DNA of 64,000 nucleotides, from positions 124,001 through 188,000 of the forward strand of contig NZ_FOYL01000005.1 of the NCBI RefSeq assembly GCF_900115955.1. The letters run 5' to 3'. This DNA comes from Lentzea waywayandensis. Its GTDB lineage: Bacteria; Actinomycetota; Actinomycetes; Mycobacteriales; Pseudonocardiaceae. Each line of letters starts with the position of its first letter. The stretch's first letter is position 1. The position numbers and the translations under genes were made by a program. The notes under the pieces were generated by a model. That model was given only the letters and a program-made list of their open reading frames with translations, ran no database searches and was not told the DNA's origin. Shown here in pieces: positions 16,870 through 28,737 of the stretch.

Positions 16870-17870
16870 TGGTTCGCGTCGGCGCCCACGTGCTTCGCGG
16901 CCTCCGGGTCGCGCCGCACCTTGAGGAGGCTGGCGATCGTCGTGATCGCCAGCACGCCGATGATCACCGACAGCGAGACCTCGATGCCGATCGTCGGCAC
17001 GTGGAACGGCTCGCCGCCGTTGAGGAACGGCAGGGTGTTGGTGTGCAGGGCTTCCAGGATCAGCTTGACGCCGATGAAGCCGAGGATCACCGACAGGCCG
17101 ATCGACAGGTAGACGAGCTTCGCGAGCAGGCCGCCGAGCAGGAAGTACAGCTGGCGCAGGCCCATCAGCGCGAACGCGTTGGCCGTGAACACCAGGAACG
17201 GCTCCTTGGTGAGGCCGAAGATCGCGGGGATCGAGTCGAGCGCGAACAGCAGGTCGGTGGAACCGATCGCGACCATCACGATGAACATCGGGGTCACGTA
17301 GCGCTTGCCGTCGATCTTGATGAACGAGTTCGAGCCGTGGAAGTCGTCGGTCACCGGGAAAACCTTGCGCACCATGCGCAGCATCAGGTTCTCCTTGTAC
17401 TCCTCTTCCTCGTCGTGGTTCTCCCGCGCCAGCTGCCAGCCGGTGTAGATGAGGAACGCGCCGAAGATGAAGAAGACCCAGCTGAACTGGCTGATGAGCG
17501 CCGCGCCGGCCGCGATGAAGATGCCGCGCATGACGAGCGCGAGCAGGATGCCGATCAGCAGCACCTTGTGCTGGTGGATCGCGGGCACCTTGAACGTCGT
17601 CATGATGATCAAGAAGATGAAGAGGTTGTCGACGCTCAGGGAGTACTCGGTGATGTACCCGGCGAAGAACTCCGTGGCGTACTGACCACCGGAGAAGTAC
17701 CAGATCCCGAGGCCGAAGAGCGCGGCCATCGCTACGTAGAAGACCACCCAGCGGGCTGCTTCACCGATCGTCACCTCATGGGGTTTCCGATCGACGATCA
17801 CCAGGTCCACGGCGAGCAGAACGAGCAGACCACCGATCGTCGCGAGCCACATCCATGCGGGGACGTTCAC
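16866..17870 (-). CDS. TerC-family integral membrane protein, likely Mn2+ exporter
   Basis: Protein of 334 residues with about nine membrane helices. TerC hallmarks are present: EYSLSVDNLFIFLIIM, the acidic loop ENHDEEEEYKENL and STDLLFALDSIPAIFGLT, whose Asp/Glu residues lie within the membrane. TerC proteins such as Alx and MeeF move manganese out of the cell or load it onto exported proteins. The GTG at 17870 follows GGAGG at good spacing; a longer in-frame reading crosses the riboswitch and is rejected. The Mn2+ riboswitch directly upstream supports the manganese role. Confidence 0.92.
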   Translation of the reverse strand: MNVPAWMWLATIGGLLVLLAVDLVIVDRKPHEVTIGEAARWVVFYVAMAALFGLGIWYFSGGQYATEFFAGYITEYSLSVDNLFIFLIIMTTFKVPAIHQHKVLLIGILLALVMRGIFIAAGAALISQFSWVFFIFGAFLIYTGWQLARENHDEEEEYKENLMLRMVRKVFPVTDDFHGSNSFIKIDGKRYVTPMFIVMVAIGSTDLLFALDSIPAIFGLTKEPFLVFTANAFALMGLRQLYFLLGGLLAKLVYLSIGLSVILGFIGVKLILEALHTNTLPFLNGGEPFHVPTIGIEVSLSVIIGVLAITTIASLLKVRRDPEAAKHVGADANH

Positions 17871-17876
17871 AACCCA

Positions 17877-17917
17877 ACCTCCGGGATTCTCAGCGCATGC
17901 CAGATAAACCCGGAGGT
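17877..17917 (-). promoter_or_regulatory. Shine-Dalgarno-sequestering hairpin, riboswitch expression platform
   Basis: On the terC strand, ACCTCCGGG (17917-17909) is perfectly complementary over 9 bases to CCCGGAGGT (17885-17877), which contains the GGAGG ribosome-binding site. The first strand includes the 3' side of the aptamer P1 stem, so P1 and this hairpin are mutually exclusive. Mn2+ binding should form P1 and free the ribosome-binding site. The switching mechanism is inference from complementarity. Confidence 0.7.
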
Positions 17918-18019
17918 CTCCTCCGCCGCCGAGATGATCTCTCGAACGACCGACGGCACCGGGAGCTCCACGCCGAGCTCCGTATTGACGACACCGCCGC
18001 TTAGGGAGTACTCCCCTCC
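17912..18019 (-). ncRNA. yybP-ykoY manganese riboswitch upstream of terC
   Basis: The 108-nt leader has the family landmarks in order: GGGGAGTA (reverse complement of 18009-18016), a GTCGTCA segment, and GAGACCT (reverse complement of 17914-17920). The outer P1 stem is GGAGG at the 5' end with CCTCC at the 3' end. yybP-ykoY aptamers bind Mn2+ and commonly sit upstream of TerC or MntP genes. The spacing to the terC GTG is 41 bases. Recognition is by conserved loops, not a covariance search. Confidence 0.82.
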
Positions 18020-18227
18020 ATGCTGCGTCAATATTGTGCTCCACGAAGTGCGGTTAGCGCCACACAGGGTGAGCAGACCCACGTAACCAGGTGCAACGGG
18101 AATACGGTGCGTGTCGTTCGGGTCGGAACCGCCGCTACCTGAAGCCCCGCTGAAGATCCACTCATGCTGAGACCGCGACGGGATCCTGACAGGCGGTTCT
18201 CAGCAAAACTCGCATATCGTCATCCAC

Positions 18228-21066
<2,839 letters not shown>

Positions 21067-21074
<8 letters not shown>

Positions 21075-21255
21075 CTTCCTGATGGCAGCGGCGTCCGCCA
21101 CGGCGGACGCCCCGAACCCCGCGGCGATCGAGGTGCTGGCCGACGCCGGCCTCGACGTGACGGACGAGATCGCGGCGACGCCCGCGTTCGCGCCTGTGCG
21201 GACCGCGAACCCCAACCGCACGAAGGCACCGATCCGGCAGGAGGTGGACCAGTGA
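21067..21255 (+). CDS. small protein bridging the ABC ATPase and permease genes
   Basis: Open frame of 62 codons starting at a GTG inside the last codons of the fusion gene (8-base overlap) and ending with a TGA inside the GTG start of the permease. Coupling at both ends suggests it is translated. The peptide is Ala/Asp/Pro-rich (AIEVLADAGLDVTDEIAATPAF), soluble and without a known motif. It may be a small accessory subunit, or only a linker frame. I do not recognise it. Confidence 0.45.
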
Positions 21256-22178
21256 ACGACAACGGCGTCCACACCGACCCCGGCGCGCTCAACGACCTCA
21301 CCGACGCAGCCGCCCAGCAGCACACCAAGGTGGCACCGGACGGCTCGTCGGTCGGTTACAAGGCGCGCCGCACGCTCCGCATCCACGTGGAGCTGCAACG
21401 GCAGATCCGTCGCCGGCGGACCCAGCTCGTGCTGGGTTTCCTGGTGCTGCTGCCGTTCATCCTCGCGCTGAGCTTCGAGATCGGTCAGTCCGACCCGAAC
21501 CGCCGCTCCGGCGGCTTCGTGGACCTGGCGACCGCCAGCGGCATCAACTTCGTGGTGCTCACGCTGTTCGTGAGCGGCAGCTTCCTGCTGCCGATGATCG
21601 TGGCGCTGTTCTTCGGCGACACGATCGCGTCCGAGGCGTCGTGGTCGAGCCTCAAGTACCTGCTCGCCGCACCGATCCCGAGGCACCGCCTGCTGCGGCA
21701 GAAGGCCGTCAGCAGCGGCATCCTCAGCGTCTTCGCCCTCGCCCTGCTCCCCGCGGTGGCGTTGGGCGTCGGCGTGGCCTGGTACGGCGCGGGCGAGGTC
21801 GTGAGCCCGACCGGCGAGGCCGCCCCGTTCGGCGACGGCGTGCTCGGGATGGCGCTCGCGGTCGTCTACATCGCGATCAACCTGTTCTGGGTCGCGGGCC
21901 TCGCGATGTTCCTGTCCGTGTCCACCGACGCACCGCTCGGTGCGGTCGGCGGCACGGTTCTCGTCTCGATCCTGTCGCAGATCCTCGACCAGATCGAGCC
22001 GCTCGGGGACCTGCGCAACTACCTGCCGACGCACTACGCGATGGCGTGGGCCGACCTGCTCTCGACCGACATCGACTGGTCGGAGATGACCCGCGGAGCG
22101 TTCTCCGCGCTCGTCTACGGCGGCATCTTCACGCTGCTCGCGGCACGTCAGTTCAAGACGAAGGACATCACGAGCTAA
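21252..22178 (+). CDS. ABC transporter permease
   Basis: Protein of 308 residues with a cytosolic N-terminus of about 60 residues and six hydrophobic helices, in the ABC-2 arrangement. Recognisable parts are VLGFLVLLPFILAL, SLKYLLAAPIPRHRLLRQKAV (the cytoplasmic coupling loop) and DLRNYLPTHYAMAW. It partners the ATPase half of the upstream fusion protein. Start is GTG, overlapping the stop of the small gene. Substrate is unknown. A strong inverted repeat begins one base after its stop. Confidence 0.85.
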   Translation: MNDNGVHTDPGALNDLTDAAAQQHTKVAPDGSSVGYKARRTLRIHVELQRQIRRRRTQLVLGFLVLLPFILALSFEIGQSDPNRRSGGFVDLATASGINFVVLTLFVSGSFLLPMIVALFFGDTIASEASWSSLKYLLAAPIPRHRLLRQKAVSSGILSVFALALLPAVALGVGVAWYGAGEVVSPTGEAAPFGDGVLGMALAVVYIAINLFWVAGLAMFLSVSTDAPLGAVGGTVLVSILSQILDQIEPLGDLRNYLPTHYAMAWADLLSTDIDWSEMTRGAFSALVYGGIFTLLAARQFKTKDITS

Positions 22179-22281
22179 GTGGTGTGGCTCGGAACGTTGC
22201 CGGGGGAATTCGCGGTCAGACGGGTGCACGTAGTGCCCTGCTGAGCGTGGATCACCTCGCCAACGTTCTGAGTCGCGCCAC
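22179..22281 (+). terminator. long hairpin joining two convergent stop codons
   Basis: Arms 22179-22199 and 22261-22281 pair over 21 positions around a 61-nt loop. Seventeen pairs are Watson-Crick and the other four are G-U in the rightward transcript; in the leftward transcript those four would be A-C mismatches. The left arm starts at the base after the permease stop and the right arm ends in the VOC stop. It probably ends or stabilises the ABC operon message. Confidence 0.65.
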
Positions 22282-22673
22282 TAACTCACGCAGAACTCGT
22301 TGCCCTCCGGGTCGAGCATGACGACCCAGTGGCCCGTCTGGTCGTCGTGCTCGCGCACCCGCGTGGCACCCAGCGACACCAGGCGGTCCACTGCGTCGAG
22401 ACCCGGACGAATGTCGAGGTGGACGCGGTTCTTCGCGGTCTTGCCCTCGGGCACGCGCTGGAAGAGGAACCGCGGCCCCTTGCCGTCAGGGTCGATGATC
22501 GCCGCGTAGTCGTCCGCGGAGTCGAACGGGATGTTGTTCTTGACGGCGAACTCCTCCCACGTCGCGAACCCGGGAGGCGGCGGCTGCTGGACGTAGCCGA
22601 TCGCCTGCGCCCAGAAGTCAGCCAGCTTGGGCGGGTCGTTGGCGTCGAACGAGATCTGGATTTCGGTAGCCAT
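22281..22673 (-). CDS. VOC-family (glyoxalase-like) protein
   Basis: Protein of 130 residues with two beta-alpha-beta-beta-beta units typical of the vicinal oxygen chelate fold (IQISFDANDPPKLADFWAQ at the start, HLDIRPGLDAVDRLVSLGA in the middle, VVMLDPEGNEFCV at the end). The ending DPEGNEFC is common in glyoxalase-like proteins of actinobacteria. ATG 22673 is chosen; an upstream reading adds 11 residues with no support. Metal-dependent enzyme or binding protein; substrate unknown. Confidence 0.85.
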   Translation of the reverse strand: MATEIQISFDANDPPKLADFWAQAIGYVQQPPPPGFATWEEFAVKNNIPFDSADDYAAIIDPDGKGPRFLFQRVPEGKTAKNRVHLDIRPGLDAVDRLVSLGATRVREHDDQTGHWVVMLDPEGNEFCVS

Positions 22674-22729
22674 GCGGCCACCGTAGAAGCCAATGCGGAC
22701 AACCACTGTCCGGAGTAGCGTGCCCTCTC

Positions 22730-23110
22730 ATGTCACGTCCTGTGCACTTCGAGATCCACGCCGCAGATCCCGAGCGAGCGCGGAACTTCTACACCTCCGT
22801 CTTCGGCTGGAAGATCGAACAGTGGGGCGACATCCCCTACTGGACCATCACGACCGGAGACGACGACCAGCCCGGTGTGAACGGCGGTCTGCTCCCGCGC
22901 CGGGGCCCCGACCCCGACCCGGACGCGCCGATCCACGGTTACGTCATGACGATCAGCGTGATCGACATCGACGTCGCCATCGCCGCCATCGAGGTCAACG
23001 GCGGCACGGTCGCACTGCCCAAGGACAAGATGCCCGGCGTCGGCCTGCTCGCGTACTACAAGGACACCGAGAACAACATCTTCGGCATCCTCCAGCCGGA
23101 AGACCGCTAG
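22730..23110 (+). CDS. VOC-family (glyoxalase-like) protein
   Basis: Protein of 126 residues of the vicinal oxygen chelate fold, from a different branch than its neighbour: VHFEIHAADPERARNFYTSVFGW at the start, then GGTVALPKDKMPGVG and DTENNIFGILQ near the end. That pattern is typical of CFP-30B-like lyase-superfamily proteins in actinobacteria. It diverges from the other VOC gene and overlaps the MmcQ/YjbR stop by 4 bases. Function unknown. Confidence 0.85.
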   Translation: MSRPVHFEIHAADPERARNFYTSVFGWKIEQWGDIPYWTITTGDDDQPGVNGGLLPRRGPDPDPDAPIHGYVMTISVIDIDVAIAAIEVNGGTVALPKDKMPGVGLLAYYKDTENNIFGILQPEDR

Positions 23111-23454
23111 GCAGGGCGCTTCCGCTTGGGCAACCGCGCGACGACGGCCTCGTAGGAGCCGTCGACCAGTTCCAGCAGGTCGTCGTCGGGCACGGATCCC
23201 TTGAGCGCGATGGTGTTCCACCCGTACCGCCCGACGTACCCGCTCACCGTGACGTCACCGGGAAATCGCTCTCGCCACACCGCGGCGGCCTCGGCGTCGG
23301 CACCGCACTTCAACCCGACCGTGTGCACGTCAAGCCCGATGAAGGCGAACGCCTTTCCACCGACCTTGCACACCAACTCTGCCTCGCCCCACGGATACGT
23401 CTCCTCCGCGCCAGGCTTCCCTGCGCAGTAAACGATCAATTCATCCAGTGTCAC
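23107..23454 (-). CDS. MmcQ/YjbR-family protein
   Basis: Protein of 115 residues of the MmcQ/YjbR fold (double-wing DNA-binding-like). Hallmarks are the PGAEETYPWGEAE stretch, VCKVGGKAFAFI and the ending GRYGWNTIAL with DDDLLELVDGSYEAVVARL. Start is GTG. It lies 9 bases after the start-proximal MarR gene on the same strand and could be co-transcribed. The fold is sure; no enzymatic role is established for the family. Confidence 0.85.
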   Translation of the reverse strand: MTLDELIVYCAGKPGAEETYPWGEAELVCKVGGKAFAFIGLDVHTVGLKCGADAEAAAVWRERFPGDVTVSGYVGRYGWNTIALKGSVPDDDLLELVDGSYEAVVARLPKRKRPA

Positions 23455-23462
23455 AACAGGAA

Positions 23463-23888
23463 TTATCGCCCGCCGAACACCCCGACGAAACGAGTGAGCA
23501 ACCGAGCGAACACGACCCGCTCCTCGTCACTCCAGTCCGCCATGGCGGCGGCACAAGCACTCTGCCGAGCCCGGTGCAGCTCAGCGGACGTGGCGCGCCC
23601 CCGAGGCGTGCGCACGAGCAGCACCCGCCGGCCGTCGGCCTTGTCCGCGATCCTCGACACCAGCCCGGCGTCGACCGCACTGGTGACGAGCTTGCTGGCC
23701 CGAGGTTGATCAACGTGCAAAGCCAAGGCAACACTGGAAACCGTGGCCTGAGCCCCGGTCCGTTCCGCCGTTTCCACAACGTCGAGCACGTCAAAGGCCG
23801 GAACAGCCAACTCGGCCAGCGCCCTACGTGACTGACTGCGCCGCACAGCGATCAGCGCCTGCTCCACCGCGGCGAGGTGGGAGTCCAC
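23463..23888 (-). CDS. MarR-family transcriptional regulator
   Basis: Winged-helix regulator of about 141 residues. The recognition region is VSSVALALHVDQPRASKLVTSAVDAGLVSR and the wing is KADGRRVLLVRTPRG; long helices at both ends would form the dimer. The GTG at 23888 has GGGG five bases upstream; starts at 23894 or further up to 23969 are possible. It heads a likely two-gene unit with the YjbR-like gene. Ligand and targets unknown. Confidence 0.85.
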   Translation of the reverse strand: MDSHLAAVEQALIAVRRSQSRRALAELAVPAFDVLDVVETAERTGAQATVSSVALALHVDQPRASKLVTSAVDAGLVSRIADKADGRRVLLVRTPRGRATSAELHRARQSACAAAMADWSDEERVVFARLLTRFVGVFGGR

Positions 23889-24050
23889 ATCCACCCCGAG
23901 ATCATGGCCGCCCGGCGCCCCGACGAAAGCTGTCAGCGAACATCTCACCCCAGAGGGCGATTTACGCACGCCGCGCGAATCGTTATACGCGAGCAGGATT
24001 ACCCGCCGCAGTCGCCGATCTAACCGTGCGCAACGTCCATAGTGGACGAA

Positions 24051-24737
24051 CTAGCCGCCCGGGCCAAGCTCCTCGGGCGACGGCACGCCGAGGCGGTCCA
24101 TCTCGGCCAGGCACACCCGGACCGCCTCGTCTGCGGCGTAGGTGACCTCGGGTTCCACCCGCCGATCCTCGACGACCGTGACCCGTCCGTCTCCCACCGG
24201 CCGCACCCACGGGCCGGGCACCCAGTACTCGTCCGCGGTCGGCCGGAACGACATCCACCACAGCGACTTGAACGGGTACATCCGCCGCAGCCGCGGTTCC
24301 CGCATCGCCGCCTCGACGAACTCGCCCCAGCCGTCTTTCTTGTTCGCGCGGTACTGCTGCCAGCCGAGCTCGGTTCGGTCGCCGCTCTCGTACGCGTCGG
24401 CGACGTCGACGAAATCGGCGAACGGCCAGGCAGCCGCCAACTCCCGCGCGGTGACACCGCCGAGCCAGGCCGCTGCGGATCCGGTGACCTCGGCCAGCTC
24501 GGTCGTGGTCACCCGGCTCAGGTGCATCTCGCGCAGTTTGTGCCGCACGTAGAACAGGAGCTCGCCGCCGACCGGTGTGACGTGCACGGCGCGATCACCT
24601 TTGCTCGCCATGACCACGAAGCCACCGAAGGCGCGCGGCGCGTCACGCAGGTCGATGTCACAGCCGGGACAGGCGGCCTGAAGCACGGCCGTGAGGCCGC
24701 CCGCGTCGACCACGTCCCGGTACAGCGATTCCCCCAT
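24051..24737 (-). CDS. DUF6193-like protein of unknown function
   Basis: Protein of 228 residues. Sequence parts LREMHLSRVTTTELAEVTG, AAWLGGVTARELAAAWPF and RLRRMYPFKSLWWMSF resemble DUF6193 proteins, which are scattered in actinomycetes and sometimes near natural-product genes. There is no signal peptide, membrane segment or catalytic motif that I can see. It lies 30 bases downstream of uvrB on the same strand and could be read through from it. Family match is from memory of motif order. Confidence 0.55.
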   Translation of the reverse strand: MGESLYRDVVDAGGLTAVLQAACPGCDIDLRDAPRAFGGFVVMASKGDRAVHVTPVGGELLFYVRHKLREMHLSRVTTTELAEVTGSAAAWLGGVTARELAAAWPFADFVDVADAYESGDRTELGWQQYRANKKDGWGEFVEAAMREPRLRRMYPFKSLWWMSFRPTADEYWVPGPWVRPVGDGRVTVVEDRRVEPEVTYAADEAVRVCLAEMDRLGVPSPEELGPGG

Positions 24738-24767
24738 GCCTCCCGAAGGTACCTGCGAAACCCAGGG

Positions 24768-26930
24768 TCACTTGACCCCGGCCGCGTCCATCCCCCGCAA
24801 CTCCTTCTTCAGATCCTGGATCTCGTCCCGCAGCCGGCCCGCCAGCTCGAACTGCAGATCCCGGGCCGCGTTCATCATCTGATCGGTCAGCGACTGCACC
24901 AGGTCCGCCAGCTCGGACCGGGCCATGCTGGCCCGCTCGTGCGAGGCGACGACACCGGAGGAACGACCGCCCTCGCCGGTGGCCCGCTTCCCGCGAGACT
25001 GGTTTCGTCCGGAGCCGCCGACCGGGACCTCGTCCTCCAACTCGGAGTACACGGCCTCCAGGATGTCGGTGATCTTCTTGCGCAACGGCTGCGGGTCGAG
25101 GCCGCGCTCGAGGTTGTAGGCGACCTGCTTCTCGCGGCGCCGGTTGGTCTCGTCGATCGCGTGCCGCATCGAGTCGGTGACGCGGTCCGCGTACATGTGA
25201 ACCTCACCGGACACGTTTCGGGCGGCACGGCCGATCGTCTGCACCAGCGACGTGCCCGAGCGCAGGAAGCCTTCCTTGTCCGCGTCGAGGATCGCCACCA
25301 GCGACACCTCGGGCAGGTCGAGGCCTTCCCGGAGCAGGTTGATGCCGATCAGCACGTCGAAGTCGCCGAGGCGCAGCTGCCGCAGCAGCTCGACGCGGCG
25401 CAGGGTGTCGACCTCGGAGTGCAGGTAGCGGACCCGGATGCCCAGCTCCAGCAAGTAGTCCGTCAGGTCCTCGGCCATCTTCTTGGTCAGCGTCGTGACC
25501 AGCACCCGCTCGTCGCGCTCGGCCCGTTCGCGGATCGAGTGCACCAGGTCGTCGATCTGGCCCTCGGTGGGCTTCACGACGACCTCGGGGTCGATGAGGC
25601 CGGTGGGGCGGATGACCTGTTCGACGAACTCGCCGCCGGCCTGGCCCATCTCGTACGGGCCGGGCGTGGCCGACAGGTACACGACCTGGCCGATCCGGTC
25701 GGCGAACTCCTCCCACGTGAGCGGGCGGTTGTCCATCGCGGAGGGCAGCCGGAACCCGTGCTCCACGAGGTTGCGCTTGCGGGACGCGTCGCCCTCGTAC
25801 ATGCCGCCGATCTGCGGCACCGTCACGTGGGACTCGTCGATGACCATCAGGAAGTCGTCGGGGAAGTAGTCGATCAGCGTCGCCGGGGCCGTGCCGGCGC
25901 CGCGGCCGTCGATGTGGCGCGAGTAGTTCTCGATGCCGTTGCAGAAGCCGACCTGCTTCATCATCTCCAGGTCGTACTGGGTGCGCATGCGCAGGCGCTG
26001 CGCCTCGAGCAGCTTGCCCTGGCGCTCCATCTGCGCGAGCGTCGTCTCCAGCTCCGCCTCGATGTCGCGGATCGCGCGCTCCATGCGCTCCGGGCCCGCC
26101 ACGTAGTGCGTCGCGGGGAAGATCCGGAGCTCGGAGACCTCCTTCACCACGTCGCCTGTCAGCGGGTGGAGGTAGAAGAGCTTGTCGATCTCGTCGCCGA
26201 AGAACTCGACGCGGATGGCGAGCTCCTCGTAGGACGGGATGATCTCGACCGTGTCGCCGCGCACGCGGAACGAGCCGCGGGTGAACGACATGTCGTTGCG
26301 GGTGTACTGGACGTCGACCAGCAGGCGCAGGAACGCGTCGCGGTCGACCTCCACACCGGTCTCCAGCGGGATCGAGCGGTCGAGGTACGACTGGGGCGTG
26401 CCCAGGCCGTAGATGCACGACACGGACGCGACCACGATGACGTCGCGCCGGGTCAGCAGCGACATCGTGGCCGAGTGGCGCAGGCGCTCGACGTCATCGT
26501 TGATCGAGGAGTCCTTCTCGATGTACGTGTCCGTCTGCGGGATGTACGCCTCTGGCTGGTAGTAGTCGTAGTAGCTGACGAAGTACTCCACCGCGTTGTG
26601 CGGGAAGAGCTCCTTCAGCTCGTTCGCCAGCTGGGCGGCCAGGGTCTTGTTCGGCGCCATCACCAGCGTGGGGCGTTGCAGCTTCTCCACCAGCCACGCC
26701 GTGGTCGCCGACTTGCCGGTACCCGTGGCACCGAGCAGCACCACGTCGCGCTCACCGGAGCGGACGCGGCGTTCGAGGTCGGCGATGGCCGCCGGCTGGT
26801 CGCCGGCGGGCTGGTACTCGCTGACCACGCGGAACTGCCCGTCGGTGCGCTCGATGTCGCCCACGGGACGGTGCTCGGAGTGCGCCTTGACGGTGCTTTC
26901 CTCTGGCGGGAGCTCGGTTGCGAAAGCCAC
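24768..26930 (-). CDS. uvrB: UvrABC excinuclease subunit B
   Basis: DNA repair helicase-like subunit of 720 residues that verifies damage with UvrA and recruits UvrC. Walker A GATGTGKS is at 67-74, the beta-hairpin region contains [12 protein letters not shown], and the helicase motifs include VIDESHVT and QTIGRAARN. The C-terminal UVR domain ([24 protein letters not shown]) binds UvrC. The GTG at 26930 gives MAFATE, the same start as M. tuberculosis UvrB; a GTG at 26891 with a better ribosome-binding site is the alternative. Full length and intact. Confidence 0.98.
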   Translation of the reverse strand: MAFATELPPEESTVKAHSEHRPVGDIERTDGQFRVVSEYQPAGDQPAAIADLERRVRSGERDVVLLGATGTGKSATTAWLVEKLQRPTLVMAPNKTLAAQLANELKELFPHNAVEYFVSYYDYYQPEAYIPQTDTYIEKDSSINDDVERLRHSATMSLLTRRDVIVVASVSCIYGLGTPQSYLDRSIPLETGVEVDRDAFLRLLVDVQYTRNDMSFTRGSFRVRGDTVEIIPSYEELAIRVEFFGDEIDKLFYLHPLTGDVVKEVSELRIFPATHYVAGPERMERAIRDIEAELETTLAQMERQGKLLEAQRLRMRTQYDLEMMKQVGFCNGIENYSRHIDGRGAGTAPATLIDYFPDDFLMVIDESHVTVPQIGGMYEGDASRKRNLVEHGFRLPSAMDNRPLTWEEFADRIGQVVYLSATPGPYEMGQAGGEFVEQVIRPTGLIDPEVVVKPTEGQIDDLVHSIRERAERDERVLVTTLTKKMAEDLTDYLLELGIRVRYLHSEVDTLRRVELLRQLRLGDFDVLIGINLLREGLDLPEVSLVAILDADKEGFLRSGTSLVQTIGRAARNVSGEVHMYADRVTDSMRHAIDETNRRREKQVAYNLERGLDPQPLRKKITDILEAVYSELEDEVPVGGSGRNQSRGKRATGEGGRSSGVVASHERASMARSELADLVQSLTDQMMNAARDLQFELAGRLRDEIQDLKKELRGMDAAGVK

Positions 26931-26985
26931 GGGAAGCACGTTACGCCGGGGGTCTGACAATTTCCGATCGAGCCTGGTCAGAGGC

Positions 26986-28089
26986 CTAGTCGCACGGACA
27001 GCAGTTGCAGTCGCAGTCGCAGTTCGGGCCGCAGTCGCCGGGGTCGCACCCGTCGCGCCGCTTGTCGCTCCACGGTCCCGGGAACGGGTCGCGGCAGCAG
27101 AACTGACAGGTCCCGCACATGTAGAGGAACGCGCCGCAGCCCTCGAAGCACCCACGAGGCTGCCGCTGCCAGTTCAACCTCGGATACGACCACAACCCGC
27201 TGCCGGGATCCGACCACCGGTGCTTGTCCGGCGGGTACTGGTGGCTCTTCCGCTTGCCGAACACCCGGATGATCGACTCCTCCAGCTCGTGCACCAGCAG
27301 CTTGTGCACGAGGCGCGCGTCGGTGAACTCCACCTCGCGCAGCGCCAGCCTGATCCCCGCGACCGCGTCCAGGCACAGCCGGTGTGCCTCCTCGACGGAC
27401 GTTCCGGTCGCCAGCAACGGATTCCACGCGCCCGACGCGCGGTCCTCCTCCAGGTCCTCCACGGCGTCGATCAGGTGCGCGACCCGCCCGAACAGCCGCC
27501 CGACCTCGCGCAACGGCTCCACGTTGCCGGGCCTGCCGGCGATGATCGCGGTCTGGCCGACGGCGAACGCGGTCGCGGTCTCCGTCGGTTCGGTGACCAC
27601 GAGCACCGAGCTGCCGAGCCCCGCCCCGGCCTCCACCTCGGGCTGCCGCCGCACCGCGTCCACCATCACCGACGCGTCGAACCCGAGATCGGACGCCGTG
27701 CCCAGCCCCTTGGAGGCCCAGCGCTGCGCCACCGCGCGGCCGGCCCACCCGAGCCGTCCGGCGAGCCCGTCGCCGTCGTCCACGTGGTCCTGGATCTTCA
27801 ACGACGCCAGCACGAGCGACACCGAGGCCGCCAGGCGCGCGCCGTCGCCGATGGCCACGTCCGCGGACTTCATGCCGCGCAACGCACACGGCCCGGCGGT
27901 CCGCCGCGAGACGCCGGACTGCGCCTCCACCGCGGCCGAGATCATCAGCCCGTCGTAGTTGGTGACGAGGCGCGAGAGATGACCGTGCTCGTCGCGCAGC
28001 GACAGGCACATTCCACAAAGGTGTGAGAGCCACGCGGACCGCAGCTCAGCGCCCATTCTGTTGCGACAGGGGCGGATGATCCCGAACAT
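26986..28089 (-). CDS. DUF5685-family protein with Cys-rich tail
   Basis: Protein of 367 residues beginning MFGIIRPC, with [25 protein letters not shown] soon after; this opening is typical of DUF5685. The body is helical, with [19 protein letters not shown] resembling an Asp-rich motif. The last 65 residues hold many cysteines: [15 protein letters not shown], then a tail of CD and CN pairs ending CNCCPCD. The tail looks metal-binding, but no function is known. ATG 28089 fits the family start. It lies just upstream of uvrB on the same strand. Confidence 0.65.
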   Translation of the reverse strand: MFGIIRPCRNRMGAELRSAWLSHLCGMCLSLRDEHGHLSRLVTNYDGLMISAAVEAQSGVSRRTAGPCALRGMKSADVAIGDGARLAASVSLVLASLKIQDHVDDGDGLAGRLGWAGRAVAQRWASKGLGTASDLGFDASVMVDAVRRQPEVEAGAGLGSSVLVVTEPTETATAFAVGQTAIIAGRPGNVEPLREVGRLFGRVAHLIDAVEDLEEDRASGAWNPLLATGTSVEEAHRLCLDAVAGIRLALREVEFTDARLVHKLLVHELEESIIRVFGKRKSHQYPPDKHRWSDPGSGLWSYPRLNWQRQPRGCFEGCGAFLYMCGTCQFCCRDPFPGPWSDKRRDGCDPGDCGPNCDCDCNCCPCD

Positions 28090-28139
28090 GCGCGGCATCC
28101 TAAGTGGCCGCGGGGCCCAACGATGGCAGTATCGCGTGC

Positions 28140-28649
28140 GTGGCACACATCCATCCGCCGAAGATCGAGTACTTCGACCTGGACGCCAAGAGCAACACCG
28201 ATCCCAAGGGGCAGCTGCGCAGCGTCGACGAGTTCCGTCTCACGCCGACCGGCCTCTACATGTTCCGGCCGCTCGCGGGACATCCGAAGATCAGCCACTT
28301 CGAGAGCTGGTTCCTGCCCAAGCTCAACATCCGCGTCACGCGCCAGTCCTGGCATCCGGGTCACCAGCTCGACTTCGACTTCTACGTGGACGTCGTGGAG
28401 ATCAACGCGATCGGCAGCGTCTGGAAAACAACCGATCTGTACCTCGACCTGATAGTCCGAACGGGTCACAGCGTGACTGTTCTGGACACGGACGAGTTGA
28501 TCTCCGCAGTTCAGCACAACCTGCTCTCTCCGCAACGCGCGCAATGGGCGCTGGAAACCACCTACTCGGCGGTGTCCGGTATTTCAGCGCACGGTCACGA
28601 TGTAGTCAGGTGGCTCACCTATTCGGGTTGTCCCACGACCTGGCGCTAG
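28140..28649 (+). CDS. DUF402 (FomD/YgaC-like) protein, probably catalytic
   Basis: Protein of 169 residues with a DUF402 beta barrel. Established members are metal-dependent nucleotide phosphohydrolases. The acidic signature is complete: FYVDVV, DLYLDLIV and LDTDELISAV, whose Asp/Glu side chains hold divalent metals in FomD. The GTG at 28140 has no ribosome-binding site, but CAGTAT at 28127-28132 is a plausible -10 box, so the message is probably leaderless. It diverges from the DUF5685 gene and is followed by a paralog. Confidence 0.75.
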   Translation: MAHIHPPKIEYFDLDAKSNTDPKGQLRSVDEFRLTPTGLYMFRPLAGHPKISHFESWFLPKLNIRVTRQSWHPGHQLDFDFYVDVVEINAIGSVWKTTDLYLDLIVRTGHSVTVLDTDELISAVQHNLLSPQRAQWALETTYSAVSGISAHGHDVVRWLTYSGCPTTWR

Positions 28650-28737
28650 TACACAGAGCGTGTTCGTCACCTGACCGTGACGTAACAAATCGACCCGGCG
28701 TGTAACTGCGAGCACATATTTGACTACGCTCGGCGGC

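Noticed and set aside
17867..18082. 71-codon leftward open frame and N-terminal extension of terC
   Set aside because: Both cross the manganese riboswitch aptamer. The terC start at 17870 has its own ribosome-binding site.
24042..26957. 971-codon rightward open frame opposite uvrB
   Set aside because: It is the antisense of a full, conserved uvrB. Its translation is rich in His, Arg, Gln and Val with no domain, as expected from high-GC third-position bias.
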